DNA from: Paramarasmius palmivorus
Taxonomy: Eukaryota; Basidiomycota; Agaricomycetes; Agaricales; Marasmiaceae
DNA length: 64,000 nucleotides
Assembly: GCA_037176845.1 (NCBI GenBank)
Contig: JAYKXP010000032.1
Coordinates: 372,001 to 436,000, forward strand
Reading direction: 5' to 3'
Below the pieces are notes generated by a model. That model saw only the letters and a list, made by a program, of their open reading frames with translations, searched no databases and was not told the origin of the DNA. Both the position numbers and the translations under genes were made by a program. Shown here piece by piece: positions 1 to 11,243 of the stretch (within the stretch, counting starts at the first letter, position 1; each line of letters opens with the position of its first letter).

Positions 1-2061
1 TCATGACCTTTGAGTTCCAACAGGAAAAACTTGCATGGGAAGCTAGTTATACCTCTCAAATGGCTCTAGCCAACACTCCAACTCAATAGCCACGTCGTAC
101 GTGCGGTTCACGCAAGGATCGGAAGCTTGGCAATCCAACTGACTCTGTTCTCTTAAATTATTCCAGGGTTCAAACGTTTATTAGTATACTGTATTACGAT
201 CCAGGAACATTATAACGGCTCCTTCTGCCTTCCGACTTTCCGGCGCAGCTTCGAGGTGGACCTTCAAAGTCAACGCTCAATTCTCCATTCCCCGCTGGGT
301 GTTCTGGGCCTACCCTCTACGGTCCTCTATCGCCATCTTTGCGGTTTTCTTCGGTTTCGCAGTCGCAACACTATACCCAGATATAGTCTAGCTGTCATCA
401 CATCACAGCGAACCACAGAACATGGAAACTCGGTCAGATGGCACCCATTTCAAGGGAAAATGTCGCCTTCTTACCGTATATAAATAAAGTTGTCTCTCCA
501 CGCGCATGATTTCCGAATCCAAGTGTCGTGGCGTTGGGTTGCGGCGCTGGCCGATTTTGTGCTATCAACTCGGGACTTTCTCAACCTATCTTTATCACCG
601 CAAGGCCGATGTGTTATTCGTACTCTCCCAGGTCTGCGATCCCAATGACACTCTGAGAAAGAAAGCGAGGCTTCTTCTAATTCATACTGACAGTGGCGAG
701 TGACACTGAATGATGTCGCTTCAGCCAGCCATAAATCGCACTCGGATACCCCATCATCATCATGATCAACAATCCCGAGACCCTGATCTGTTCCAGTAAC
801 TGTTACATTTAGAGGCACGGTTCCCGGCACTGTTACCTGGTCCCCATGCATTTCTCAACAAGGAAACCTCAATCAACAAAGACCACCTCACCAGGATTCG
901 GGGTGACACGCATGGGATCGAGCAGTACGCGTCGCGTAGAAGCGCGTTGACTTGTGTGTAGATGGTCGTGTTATCTCCTTGGCACCCTGGATCCGATGAC
1001 TATCATTTATCACAGTGACCCCAACTGTCCCCAGTTGCAAACGGGTCGCTCCCCACTTTATCACGAGGAATCAGAACATTCCACTCCAAAACTACGGATG
1101 GCTCGGTGGTACTTGGTAGCCAAAATTCGCGTCGCAATCGCTTCACATTGCACAATAACCCAACTGCTACTTCGGGATGGGATCATGGCGTGTACATTGG
1201 CTTATGATAACATGAGAAGTATTTTATATTCCCAATATATTCCTAATACACGTTGATAACACCAACAGGAAGGAAAGCTTCTACTTCTGGGGGAGTACGT
1301 GCGTAATGTTGATCGAAGTTGGACCTGTATGCCCGGTGAACAAACTAGAACCCTCTTTCATCCATACTCTCCAGTATAACATCGAGCATTCAACGCCACC
1401 AACTAGGCCTTCTTTTGCTGAGAACCCTACATATTATGTTGACGAGGCTTCCATCCGAGTCTCCTCGGGCATTATTGCGGTTTGCCACCTATTTATTTTA
1501 CATCCAGCCTTAAGGCCGGCTTTACCAAGCCAAAGATGCAGCGGCGCGTCGTACGATCCGATGGCAAGCACCCCCCGAACTCAGGGAACCAGAAATTTTA
1601 CTATGGCTCACTGTGATCGAATGAAACGCGCAATATCGATGATCCTCCTTCCGGCGCTGCGGATACCGTTTCTTCGCTGTGGCGTCTTGCATGTCTTCAA
1701 AGTTAGGCATAATGAGCGGATAATGGCACGCCAAACCAAGCCTGACAGTAGTCACTCTACACTGAGTTAAACCTAACGAGGTTCTAGGTTGAATATCATT
1801 TACTGACTTCCTGAAGACAACCCATTCATGGACTAGATATATTGCGTTCATCGTATCGCACAATCGCACGACTGTGGCTTCGGAACTCCCATCAGCGAAA
1901 ATTTGTCGATAAAGAATCTAGACAGGTCATCTCCAAATTTATCGGTCATCTGCTGCAGCTCGTGCTTGAACAATCATCGCGGCGTTATGACTGGGTTTGA
2001 AGAAAAAGGGCCTGCACGGACTTGTCTATTCTGAGTTTTCCGTGGCCGACGATATACATAG
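1..2061. other. Gene-poor left edge
   Basis: I find no frame in this stretch with recognisable domains, intron-supported continuity or a convincing start context. Short open frames exist on both strands (for example 1306..1770 plus and 1522..1869 minus) but they overlap each other, have unbiased composition and match nothing I know. It may hold the decayed remains of older genes or transposons, but nothing here proves that. Confidence 0.5.
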
Positions 2062-2685
2062 CTAACACGCGATAAACGTTGGAGTATAATTAGGACTTGG
2101 GAGAGCCGAAATCGTTAGTGTACAGTGGTCCAGACCGGGTATAAGTACACTCGTCAAACTACGCCACTCCGAGTGGTATGTATGATATGAAGGTGGCGGA
2201 CGAGTTGGTAGGAGAGTCGGCGGAGGTAATGGAAGTAGTCCATTTTCTGGGCGGGCGATATACAGAGGTAATGTAGGGGACGTTTCGATGCTGTTCATAT
2301 TCGCTACAGATGACAGGGAATTGCGAGGGTTTTGGGTTACAGTGCGTTCATCCACGATACCAGCGTTGGAACCAGAGTTTGGAGGCTGTCTATTTTTGCC
2401 TCTCACCATGTTACTAACCACTGCTGCTGCAGAACCGAACACGATGACTGGAGGAAATGAGATAAGTGAATAGATCACAAAGAGCGCATGACGCACCGAT
2501 CGCCACCGAAAGCCCTGCAATAGCACCAGCATCCATAGATTTGTTGCAGTCCCTAACCTCAATTTTAGTCATGACGTAGAAATAAAAACTATCGGGAACC
2601 ACCTGTCGCACATAGACTGGACGCTTGGGATAGGAAGGATGAATGCAAGAGTCACCAGCGCTGCGACATTCCTGGAAAGTGACAT
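2062..2685 (-). CDS. PY-array member 1: signal-anchored single-TM protein with proline-rich PPSY tail
   Basis: Frame-checked model complement(join(2062..2447,2497..2552,2603..2685)), 174 aa. The ATG at 2685 opens a signal peptide (MSLSRNVAALVTLAFILPIP..VQS). It is followed by a roughly ten-residue ectodomain with two cysteines (MCDRDCNKSMD) and one TM helix (AGAIAGLSVAIVIVFGSAAA, about residues 36-56). The second intron falls inside the TM codons. The cytosolic tail is about 120 aa, rich in Pro/Ser/Asn, with a degenerate TLPLYIARPE block and a PPPSYH motif (PPxY class, the ligand of WW domains such as those of Rsp5/Nedd4 ubiquitin ligases). After the PPSY the protein continues about 40 residues, unlike the other copies, which stop soon after. 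This is the most divergent left member of the six-copy array. The function is unknown; a receptor-like or ubiquitin-ligase adaptor role is inference from the PPxY tail only. Confidence 0.75.
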
Positions 2686-3900
2686 CGAAAAACGTCCTGA
2701 AAGGTAGTGATGGCTTCGTGGCCCATAGAAGACGTGAAATTTGATTGCAGAGCCTCCACTCTGGCTTTTATGATGATTCGGGTTCGGGTCATCATCGGGA
2801 TTGCATAACATTCAAAACGTTTTCACTGACACCGAACCTGTAAATTGGGTTTGAGTCTCGCCTCTTCAAGGTTTAGCACATCTCGAGGTGACATACACAT
2901 GCGGTTTGTGAAGCTCTTCCTCGAGTTCGGTTGCGAAAAGCCTATAGTTCAGCGACTAGGGCAAGACTAGGATGTTCTATCGAATGTCGCTGGGTTGTTG
3001 TAGCCGTGGAGCCCGTAGCGCTCGGTTTCTAAATTATGATCATGAATAATAGTCCTGCCTCTTTGATAGATTATGTACATGAGGATCTGAAGACAGGGCC
3101 ATATAAGCTTGAATTTCAATTTCTAGAAGTGAAGTGGTTGCATACCTCTCGTGGTCTATGGACTGCACTATGTAAGTAAGCTGGAATCCGAGATAGCGAT
3201 TTGATATACGCCGTACGGAAACTGCCGAGGGAACACGTGTTGAACGTTGAACACAAGGCCTTGTGATCATGACTTTTGATTACCACTTAGTGTCAATGTT
3301 TTCAAGCTCTGAAGTCATTTCTCCTCCAGAAAAGTTACCGGCAGTGGTGTATAATTAACTTGAGCTGTCACTGCCATACTTAATACACTTGGAGTGGACA
3401 TTCGAGGCGCATATAATGGCTGACCAAATAGCCATCGAGGCAGAGAAAGATATCATTGCATGCGCAACGACAGTTCCCTGTAGTTCCTCAATATCATTTA
3501 TATACTTGATCCAGAGTAACAAGCCTGGATAATCATCAGCCCAAGACGTCGCAATTCGACAGCCACATCAAAGGTTCCTCGCTAAGCTGATACAAATCTT
3601 TTTAGTATCACAATGGAAGCTGGTAGTAAGTAACGGTAGTGCCTCGCCAAGCAGGACGGCAACGATTCCTAAGCTTCGGAATCACACTACTCAAAAACTG
3701 TGAGTTTTCAGAATAAGAGTAGAATGGCAAGCAAGAGTCGATTAAAAGGCAACGGGTTTTGACGCGTGAGTTCAACGAAAAAGCCAAGCACTTCAGAGGC
3801 GAAGTTATCGCTTAAGTCTGGGTTGTGCTCGGAGATCAAGCCCCTCTCGTGTTGCATTTCACCATCTCCACTTTACTAGAAAACCATCCGAGCGTGCAAT
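2686..3900. other. Intergenic spacer between array members 1 and 2
   Basis: No supported gene. It should contain the promoter of member 1 (right part, read leftwards) and the 3' region of member 2. The only longer open frame (3040..3270, minus) has no recognisable content. Confidence 0.45.
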
Positions 3901-4502
3901 TCATACCATATTATTGGCGTTGAAAGGATATGGGGGAGGAGGAGCTGAGTCTGACACTGGGCCAGGAAAAAGCTGCGCTGGTTCCGGGTGAGCGACATAA
4001 GGTGGTAGTGTTGGGTCGTCCTCGGTTCTGTTCACGCCTCTGGGATTTCTCGGAGGCGTTCTAGGAGACGGTCTTGAGTTGGTTCCTGCAGAGCTTTGAG
4101 TATTCCGAGTCGTCGTCTCTCTTGTGGTGTTTGTACCTCCCGCGCCAACTGACCTCAACCTGATAGTCGATCGAGACTGGCCGGCTTCGAGAAAATTTCG
4201 TTTTTTCCTCACAACAGTAGTGAATATAGCACACGCGATTACTGGAAGACCTTGTTTAGCTGGTTCACATCGTCGTGAAAAGATAAACGCACAAATCGCG
4301 ACAATAATTCCTATTGCAGCACCAAAATTTGAGCTAGGACCGTCTCTCTTGCATGTGCGGCTGGTATTAAAATCTTATGGTTTAGTGGAACGGAATAAAT
4401 AAATAAATAAACATACTTGTAGCACGTCGCTGCCCGAGAACCGGGGGCATAGAGGATAATCAACAGAGAACGCTTGGTCACCCAGATTTGGAAGACGATC
4501 AT
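3901..4502 (-). CDS. PY-array member 2: single-TM protein with LPPY and PPPY tail
   Basis: Frame-checked model complement(join(3901..4241,4293..4360,4417..4502)), 164 aa. The start at 4502 gives a signal peptide (MIVFQIWVTKRSLLIILYAP). A short ectodomain with a C-x4-C pair follows (CYNRTCKRDGPSSNFG), then a TM helix (AAIGIIVAILIACAIFTTVV) stopped by RKKR. The tail carries T/S/R-rich low complexity, then TLPPYVAHPEPAQL and finally PPPPYPFNANNMV at the very C terminus, so there are two PY motifs. The first intron is phase 2 between signal peptide and ectodomain. The second is phase 1 inside the TM helix and starts GTGCGT. Exon 3 has exactly the same length (341 bp) as in member 3. The function is unknown. 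Clathrin/arrestin or Rsp5 recruitment is the usual meaning of such tails in fungi, but here that is inference. Confidence 0.82.
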
Positions 4503-5285
4503 CGATAGACAAAGAGGCGGTACACGAGTGTAGCACTGGTAATGTCGCCGCTCATAGAAGGTGGCAAGTACTTACTGCATCTTCCTATTCTATAGCTGGC
4601 TTTTATACTCCTCACGTCGGATTGACAAGTGACATACCGGTGAGTCAGGGTGATTCATGCTGTGCGCTGATCAATAGAAGCTCTGCCAGTGACCTAGTGG
4701 GAGGTGTTGAGTTGATAAGTGTCAAGCGGTCCGAGAACCGTCTGTTCTCGGAGTTTTCGAAGCCATAATAAAACACATATGCCAGAAGGTCTGATCAATG
4801 ACTATGTGTTCGCTTTCTCTCTATCCCTCTTGGCATTTTGCAAGAGCACTCCAAGTATACCCAAGGCAGCGTAGTGAGTTGATGGATAGCCTGCATGTCT
4901 TTATTGACGGCCTCTAAGGGTTTTGACAGCTAAGATACGCACTTAAACCTACGGACCTTGAAGTTGAGATACTGATTTTTGATCAGCAGCGAAGTAGTGT
5001 GTGTTTGGATTTTGCTCAGAGGCCCGGGATGAGTATTGAACGTTGAACGCTCACAGTTGAATGTAATCAGAATGGTGTACTGAAGGCATGGCGTGAGACG
5101 AAGATGAAGGGAAAAGTAAGAGGATGATAAGTAGTGCCGAGCTCCAACCGAGCTCCCACTAGTACCAATTCGGATGACCGGGCCGCAATCCACGAAACAA
5201 GAGGCATCGGTCACGATGCTTTAAAGTCGATGCATACATAAGTTAGAGTTTGCCATTGCACTTTCTCCGGCAGTTACATTATAGC
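4503..5285. other. Spacer between array members 2 and 3
   Basis: No supported gene. The open frame at 4930..5214 (minus) has no recognisable domain. The region probably holds the member 2 promoter, read leftwards. Confidence 0.45.
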
Positions 5286-5952
5286 TCATACCATGTTACT
5301 CGCATTGGAAGGATAAGGTGGAGGTGGTAGCTCTGGCACTAGAATGACAGGTGGAAGTTGCACTAGCTCCGGACGAGCGACATAAGGCGGGAGAGTAGTA
5401 TCAGTCGCCACTCTGGTAACTCCTCTTGTATGCCTACTAGGATATGAGCTGGTAGTCATCGTCCTAAAATGGCTTGGGGTGGTCCGAGCTGTCATCGGTG
5501 GCGTAGCATGTGCACCTGCGGCGTTGCCAGTAGGCCTACCGTGTCCCGTCGTTGAGGGAGATGATTTGTTTTGGGAATACTTTCGTTTGAGCTTCGTGAG
5601 TACAGATAGTAAGCCAGTCAGGATGACTGGATGATATATTGAGCGATCGCGTATGTAGAAAAGGATACGACGCACGAATTCCGGCAATAGATCCTATAAC
5701 AGCACCCGCTGGCACTCGCCAGTCTGGTGACTGTACTTGTCTTCTGCATTTGTGCCTGAGATTGAGGCACTAAGGTGACAAGAGCAAAATAGATACTAGG
5801 CTGAAGAAGACTCACTGATGACATGATGCTGAACGTACACCGGAAACGTAGAACGCGACTACCAGAGCTTTTCGAGCCACTGAATTTCGAGAGAACCGCG
5901 ATGGTGCACAGGAAGATGGTGTTGAAAGAGCACTGACAGCACCACGGGTCAT
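5286..5952 (-). CDS. PY-array member 3: single-TM protein with LPPY and PPPPY tail
   Basis: Frame-checked model complement(join(5286..5626,5676..5755,5816..5952)), 185 aa. The ATG at 5952 begins MTRGAVSALSTPSS, and the hydrophobic signal (KALVVAFYVSGVRSA) starts only about 30 residues later. The true start could therefore differ, but this is the only in-frame ATG before it. Ectodomain: CHQHKCRRQVQSPDWRVPAG. TM helix: AVIGSIAGILILTGLLSVL, then KLKRK. The tail is T/S-rich with TLPPYVARPELVQLPP and ends PPPPYPSNASNMV. Intron phases (2, then 1 inside the TM helix) match the other members. About 105-170 bp upstream lies a block (6057..6120) that is nearly repeated upstream of member 4, pointing to a recent duplication of gene plus promoter. 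Confidence 0.8.
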
Positions 5953-6862
5953 AGTAGGAAAATAAAAAATGTTGGAGGTTCTTCCGCATCCACAAGTTCC
6001 TTTTGTACAGAGGCATTTCGCCTCGAAAAGCCATATTTGGACCCCATCGGCCTTGATGCATAGCGTCATCGAGAGACGGTCCTTCAAGTTGTGGCCTGGT
6101 AGTGGTGTAAAATGATAAGCATAAATGCGCAGTTCATCAGGATCAGTCTCCGCTGCAGCATGAGCAAGTAACCAGATGGCACTACCTGTCAATCATTCCC
6201 ACTTCCACTTCGACGTGCCTCATTGGGAGGTAACCATCGACCTATATCTCCAGAACACTAGTGGAACAAATTAGTGTCCAGAGTCCGAACGTTCAAAGAC
6301 CTTCGCACAGTAACCTCATAAGTATGATTCTTTGTTGTTTCGCAAGCTCTGACAACTGTCAACGACCAATCGACTCCCCTGGTACCAGAATTTATGAGTG
6401 GAGACTTACACCGAGACAATTCATTTAGGTCCCGCCCTCAATACTTCTATCACCTAGATAACAAACAAGGAAGTTCGCTCATTCTCGAAATGCGAATGAT
6501 GTATACTTCATTGATGACGCAATGTCATCCAAGCGTTCTAGGACATTGAGGTATCGGTAGGGCCAATATGAATGTTAGGAACCAAAACTTGAGACTCCCG
6601 AGGATCACTGGCAAGTCGTCGAAGTAGAAGGGAAAGGTACATCGGCAATTACCGAACTGATTTTTCGACTTTCACGTGAAAACGCGCATCAAGGGATGCA
6701 TACACCAGCTTTCATGCTCATTCAATGAAGAGATTAACGATCCGATACCGGCTCTAGCTTCGGAATCCGAACTTTATATTGTACCAACAACTAAACATTG
6801 TACTACGAAAACAAGGATATGTCATAAACTACCCAATGTCGTACATACTGGCGTAAACCAGT
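5953..6862. promoter_or_regulatory. Spacer with promoter block shared with member 4
   Basis: No coding gene is supported. The block at about 6057..6120 contains GTTGTGGCCTGGTAGTGGTG, whose counterpart upstream of member 4 (7598..7665) reads GTTGTGGCTTGGTAGTGGGG with matching flanks. Both lie at a similar distance from their start codons on the minus strand, so a shared upstream regulatory or transcribed leader segment is likely. The remainder looks non-coding. Confidence 0.5.
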
Positions 6863-7444
6863 TCACACCATATTACTCGCATTAGCAGAATAAGGTGGAG
6901 GCGCCGAGGATGGCACTAATGTTACAGGTGGGAGCTGCGCTGGCTCTGGACGAGCAACGTAGGGTGGAAGTGTAGGATCAATTTCGACTCTATTCACTCC
7001 CCTAGCGCTCCTGGGAGGTGAACGCGGAGCTGTGGTGGTAGCCGGGCGAGTGGTAGTCCTAGTCGCCGTCCTCGTCCTAGTTGTTGTGCCGGCCATAGTC
7101 AACGTCCGACCAGAATTCAGCTGGGTTGTATCATTCTCAGCGCTGTTTCGCCCAGCTTTCAACGCGATAGCAAGTACACCAGACACGAAAACTGGATATT
7201 GGGTAAGTCAGGTATCTATTTGGGTTGAACGAGAAACGTACGTGTTCCTGCAATAATGCCTATAACAGCACCAGTACTCACGTTGGAGTTTCTGTTCTTA
7301 CAGTTCCTAATATATAGGTTAGCCAGAGAGGAAGAAGGTGAGCGCTTTGAGGTCGTACCTGTAGCATCCCGCTGACTGGACGCTCGAAGCATGAAGTATG
7401 ACCACGAGAGTTACTCGAGCCACCAAGTCTCGGAAAAAGATCAT
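6863..7444 (-). CDS. PY-array member 4: single-TM protein with LPPY and PPPY tail
   Basis: Frame-checked model complement(join(6863..7191,7242..7306,7359..7444)), 159 aa. Signal peptide MIFFRDLVARVTLVVILHAS (start 7444), short ectodomain AGCYRNCKNRNSNVS, TM helix TGAVIGIIAGTLFVSGVLAI. The tail begins with a Thr/Arg run (repeated TRT/RTT units), then TLPPYVARPEPAQLPP and a terminal PPPYSANASNMV. The last motif is almost identical in members 2, 3 and 4 (PPPY, then 4-5 residues, then A-S/N-N-M-V-stop), so the extreme C terminus is under constraint. Same intron phases as its paralogues. The partner and the process are unknown. Confidence 0.82.
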
Positions 7445-8742
7445 CGGTAAACAAAGAGGTAGTAAACAAGTGCGCTAGCAGAGTCGCGGCTCATAGAAGG
7501 CAGAAAGATGATTGCTGTATCTTGGTGTATCCAATCGTTCCTTTTATACACCACACGACGCATCGGCAAGTCATGTTCGGAAAATGTCGGAAATTTCTGC
7601 ATAGCATTCATCAAGAGAAGGTGTTCCACAGAGTTGTGGCTTGGTAGTGGGGTAAAAGTGATGCTAGTGATAGACATCCAATTCTCGAGCTTCCGAGACG
7701 GAGACACTTGCGCTGCACTCGCGCATGGCCCGAGGAAGAATAGCATTGGCTATCAACCAGAAATAGTAAGATGATTGCGTACTATGAAGGCTGCTGCATG
7801 TTCACCGATTCGTATTGGCAGTACTCAACAGCACATGAACGCAGCTTTGATGGGTGGAGAGGAAGATGCCAAGACACACGTTGTATCCTCGGGCCCGGAC
7901 AGTGAGTTGAGTCACAGAGTTTGTGCCTGGTTTGTGCTGTTGAGATTTTAATCAGCTTTCCAGCGTGAATTTTGGATTGGTTATCAGTCAGTGCAATACT
8001 CACACTCGTTTTTGAAAGACAGGTGAATTTGAGTGGTGATTGGCCTGTGATTGGGAGTTAAAGACTGAGGGATTCGAAAACGTTGAAGCGGAGGACAAGC
8101 GGTCGCCGCACGTGCTTACCGAACAAATCTTCTCTTCTCACAACATCGAACATACCAAATATCCAGATTCAATCTTCAAGCTTCAAGCTCCAAGGCCGAG
8201 ACTGAGTCACAAATCTAAGGCGGTGGTCCATCGCAGTGCTAGGAAATTGGGCATGACGTCGTGAGTGATTCGCCCATTATACAAATTTAGTTTCACTTGT
8301 TAAAAATTTTCTCCTCCTCCGTCGTTGGAATCGATCATCTTCAATTCCACTTCAGCACGACACGCCGACGTTTCACAATCCATCTCAACAACTCCTGGAA
8401 GAAAATGGTCGGAACGCGACAACGCTGGCTCTTAGACTCTTACTGTGACTCGGCCTTTTCCCATAGCACATCGTATGCCTCATTTATGGACACCATAGCG
8501 CGCAATATGATCTCAATAAACAATCTTTTCCTCACCACGTCTTTCACGCCGCGTATCTTATTAGTGGGCCAGCACTTGGAAATTCGATTCAAATAACATT
8601 GAGTACCCTGAGTCGAGCACAACCGTTCTCGACGCTACAAAATTTGCACATTGAGACAAGCAGACATAATGCTCTTGAGAAATGTGTATTTCAATCAAAT
8701 TACCAACATAAATCCAACATTTGAACCGAAACCATTCTGAAC
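7445..8742. other. Spacer between array members 4 and 5
   Basis: It contains the member 4 upstream block (about 7598..7665) that matches the member 3 upstream block. Nothing else is recognisable. Short open frames at 8040..8264 and 8297..8596 (plus) are compositionally unremarkable and have no domain I recognise. Confidence 0.45.
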
Positions 8743-9214
8743 TCACACCACATTAGCAGATCTAGAATAAGGAGGGGGTGGATCTGGTGTTCTTCCAGAT
8801 TCTCTACTAACACCACCGGTGGTATGGAGCCAAGATCTAACGTCGGCTGGAACTGCAGCTACGGGGTTCGTTGATCTTTGTGGCGTGCTCCGACTATCTC
8901 GACGGCGCTGAGACGAGCATTGGCAGATAACAGACATTAGGATCGCGAGAACTGTACACGGCCGAGTTAGCGAATCCAATGCTTGCGTTGAAGGAACGCA
9001 CCTATCACAGCTACGATGCTGCCCACAATGGCACCCGTATTCGAACCACCATTGCCCCGTTTACACAAATCACCGCTTCGACAACGCGATGCATCAGAAA
9101 GGTGGAATAGTATTAAGACGATAGGTTGACGACATACCTACATATTGACCAGACGCTTGAGGCGTAGAGTAGGCCTACCAGAGGCATTCGAGTCGAGAAG
9201 TTTCGTAGAATCAT
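8743..9214 (-). CDS. PY-array member 5: shortest copy, PPPPY tail
   Basis: Frame-checked model complement(join(8743..8951,9002..9075,9138..9214)), 119 aa. The ATG at 9214 gives signal peptide MILRNFSTRMPLVGLLYASS. Ectodomain ICSGDLCKRGNGGSNTG; TM helix AIVGSIVAVIVLAILMSVIC. The short tail (QCSSQRRRDSRSTPQ...) ends PPPPYSRSANVV. It keeps the C-terminal PPPY plus the N-x-V ending but has lost the upstream LPPYVARPE block, so it has one PY motif instead of two. Two cysteines lie at the inner face of the TM helix (CQC), which could be palmitoylated; that is inference. Exon phases match the family. Confidence 0.78.
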
Positions 9215-10683
9215 GTAGTGGCCGGAAATGCAGATGGTAACAGTTCGCGCAAGTTAGGAAGAGGCAGATGATCCTCTAGTTTGGTTTATATGAGGCCATG
9301 GCGGTGATTCCTATGGAGCGCTTACCAGGACATCATTGGAGAGCCTGACAACGGCACGGGTAGCACAGTAGTTGCATGCGAGGTGTTAGGCATAACTCCG
9401 ATTCAGTGTACTGGATTTAGAAGTTTCGCGAGTTCGGACAAGGAACTATCCTAATGCACAAGGAACAGAGAATTGCTATCGAATGCCAGGATCTGGTTGG
9501 TTCGGTTGGTTCGTAGCGGATTTGTGAGCACCAGTACTACTGCCAGTGACACGACTTGCACCGGGCGCAACCTGGCTTGACTTGACAAGAATCATCATCG
9601 GGTTGCCGTGTGCTTGGATATACAACACAATTTCGAAACGTCCGGGAACTACAATTCTGCGGCAGCTGTGTCATGATAGATAGCACACATTCAAAGCTAC
9701 AGACGGGCATGAGAAACCGAGGCGCAGAATATTTTGTAAGTAAGCCGCACCTAGTCGATGTTCCGCCGGTCTCTTCCCCTTATTCCATAGATTCAAAAGC
9801 TGAGCGTTTGCCTCTCTCCGAGATTACCCCACAGCTTCCAAGCAAGCTCTACCCAAGGCTAGGGCCTTTTCGAAGGACAAATGGGTGGAAGTATTGTTGA
9901 ATCGACCGCTCTGAGAGCCAAGTGGCGAGTAATGCTAATAAAATCGATATTCAATGGCAAGAACGATTTCCCTCCTCTTCGAAGCTTTCCTCCGCTCACG
10001 AATTCATGAGGTTGAACATTGAACGTAACGACTTGAGCCGAGTGTATTGATGATGGTGTTTTCTGCGATCTTTTCGGATTTTAGTGACGAATAAAGGCTA
10101 AAGACTGAGGTACAGTACTCGTTGGAAGACGAAGCTGAATTAAAATGTGCGGATTGCGGCTGCCTCGGCTTTAACTCGGCGATATGTTTGGATCGAAGGG
10201 ACGCGCGTCGGCAACTTGAAGTTTGAACGTCTCGAATTCGGAGAACAGCATAGCATAAGCTTAACCCTCGAAGGGCGAGAGCAGCAAGCTCATGGCTGCT
10301 TGATTTGTAAGGCCTCAGATCCAAGACATCGCTTTGCGAATAGATGATATACAAACCACTCCGAGTCCGAGTCAGTCTCTCACTGCTACTTAGATGTCAT
10401 CGATTCATCTATCCAATGTCATTTCTTGAAAACCTACGGAAATCTCTACTCAGACACTTATACAGCATCTGTCCAAGTTAAGGATGAATATTAAAATCCT
10501 CAAACCCCGATGAATCGAGCAAATAATCGCTCGGCTCGTGTCTGTTCATCATTTGCAAGCCCAGCCTGGGCTTGCCATCTGGTCGACTACTTCAATTCTC
10601 ACCGGAAGGAGACGTACTATCACCCAGAACTAGATACATTACATAGTCCATTGCGAGATACTAATCAGATTACAAGAACTTTA
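9215..10683. other. Spacer between array member 5 and the MITE-like element
   Basis: No supported gene. Open frames at 9610..9900 (plus), 10004..10354 (minus) and 10510..10761 (plus) show no recognisable domains, and the last runs into the MITE-like element. Confidence 0.4.
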
Positions 10684-11182
10684 CTAACGAACCGAGGCCA
10701 GGGACTTGCCAGGGACGATTGGTCCAACTCGGGAGATCCCGAAAGCGAGATAACGCTGTGAGACGACGTCATCGTTATTTCCAAATATAGTTCATTCCAA
10801 GTCCCATCCCGCAACCTTTGCGCTGTGAAAGAGGAAGGAAGGGGCGTACAAAGAAAACGTGAAAGAATGGGAAAAAGAAGGAAAAAAGAAGGAAAAAAGA
10901 AGGAAAAAACCTTGTAATTTGGTAGTAATTGGGTAATGATCCCAAGATAGCCTCGGAAACTCAGAGAAGCGCACTCGAGCTCCCTAGTGAGGATGCGGGG
11001 GGGCGATAAAAATGAGATAAGAAATAAACGACGGAAGAAATGGGAAAAGAAATGGGAAAAACAAGAAAAAAGGGAGGTAATGGAGGCGAAGCGCCCGTCT
11101 AGCAAGTCATATCTCCGTTATCAGTTTTTCGGGCGAGCTCGGGCCGAGTTGGACCAATCCTCTGTACCCAGCTAACGAACCG
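10684..11182. mobile_element. MITE-like non-autonomous DNA element with inverted termini and flanking direct repeat
   Basis: A perfect 16-bp inverted repeat, GATTGGTCCAACTCGG at 10717..10732 and its reverse complement at 11144..11159, continues inwards imperfectly for about 30 bp more (CCCGAAA then GATAACG on both arms). Outside it, an 11-bp direct repeat CTAACGAACCG occurs at 10684..10694 and 11172..11182, in the position expected for a target-site duplication. The left arm has a small tandem duplication (GCCAGGGACTT twice) that blurs the exact outer border. The interior of about 410 bp has no transposase and is filled with purine-rich runs. I cannot assign a superfamily. Confidence 0.65.
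10820..11085. repeat. Purine-rich low-complexity runs inside the MITE-like element
   Basis: The plus strand carries repeated AGAAGGAAAAA-type units around 10868..10910 and GGGAAAAGAAATGGGAAAAA-type units around 11035..11075. They make long polypyrimidine-coded (S/F/L-rich) minus-strand frames that are not genes. Confidence 0.75.
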
Positions 11183-11243
11183 TGCATATTGTGTCACTGT
11201 AGAACGTCGAAACCGACATCATACTAACGGCAATGTGCGTCAC

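Noticed and set aside
10665..11105. Long minus-strand frame rich in Ser/Phe/Leu
   Set aside because: It is the translation of purine-rich microsatellite-like sequence inside the MITE-like element.
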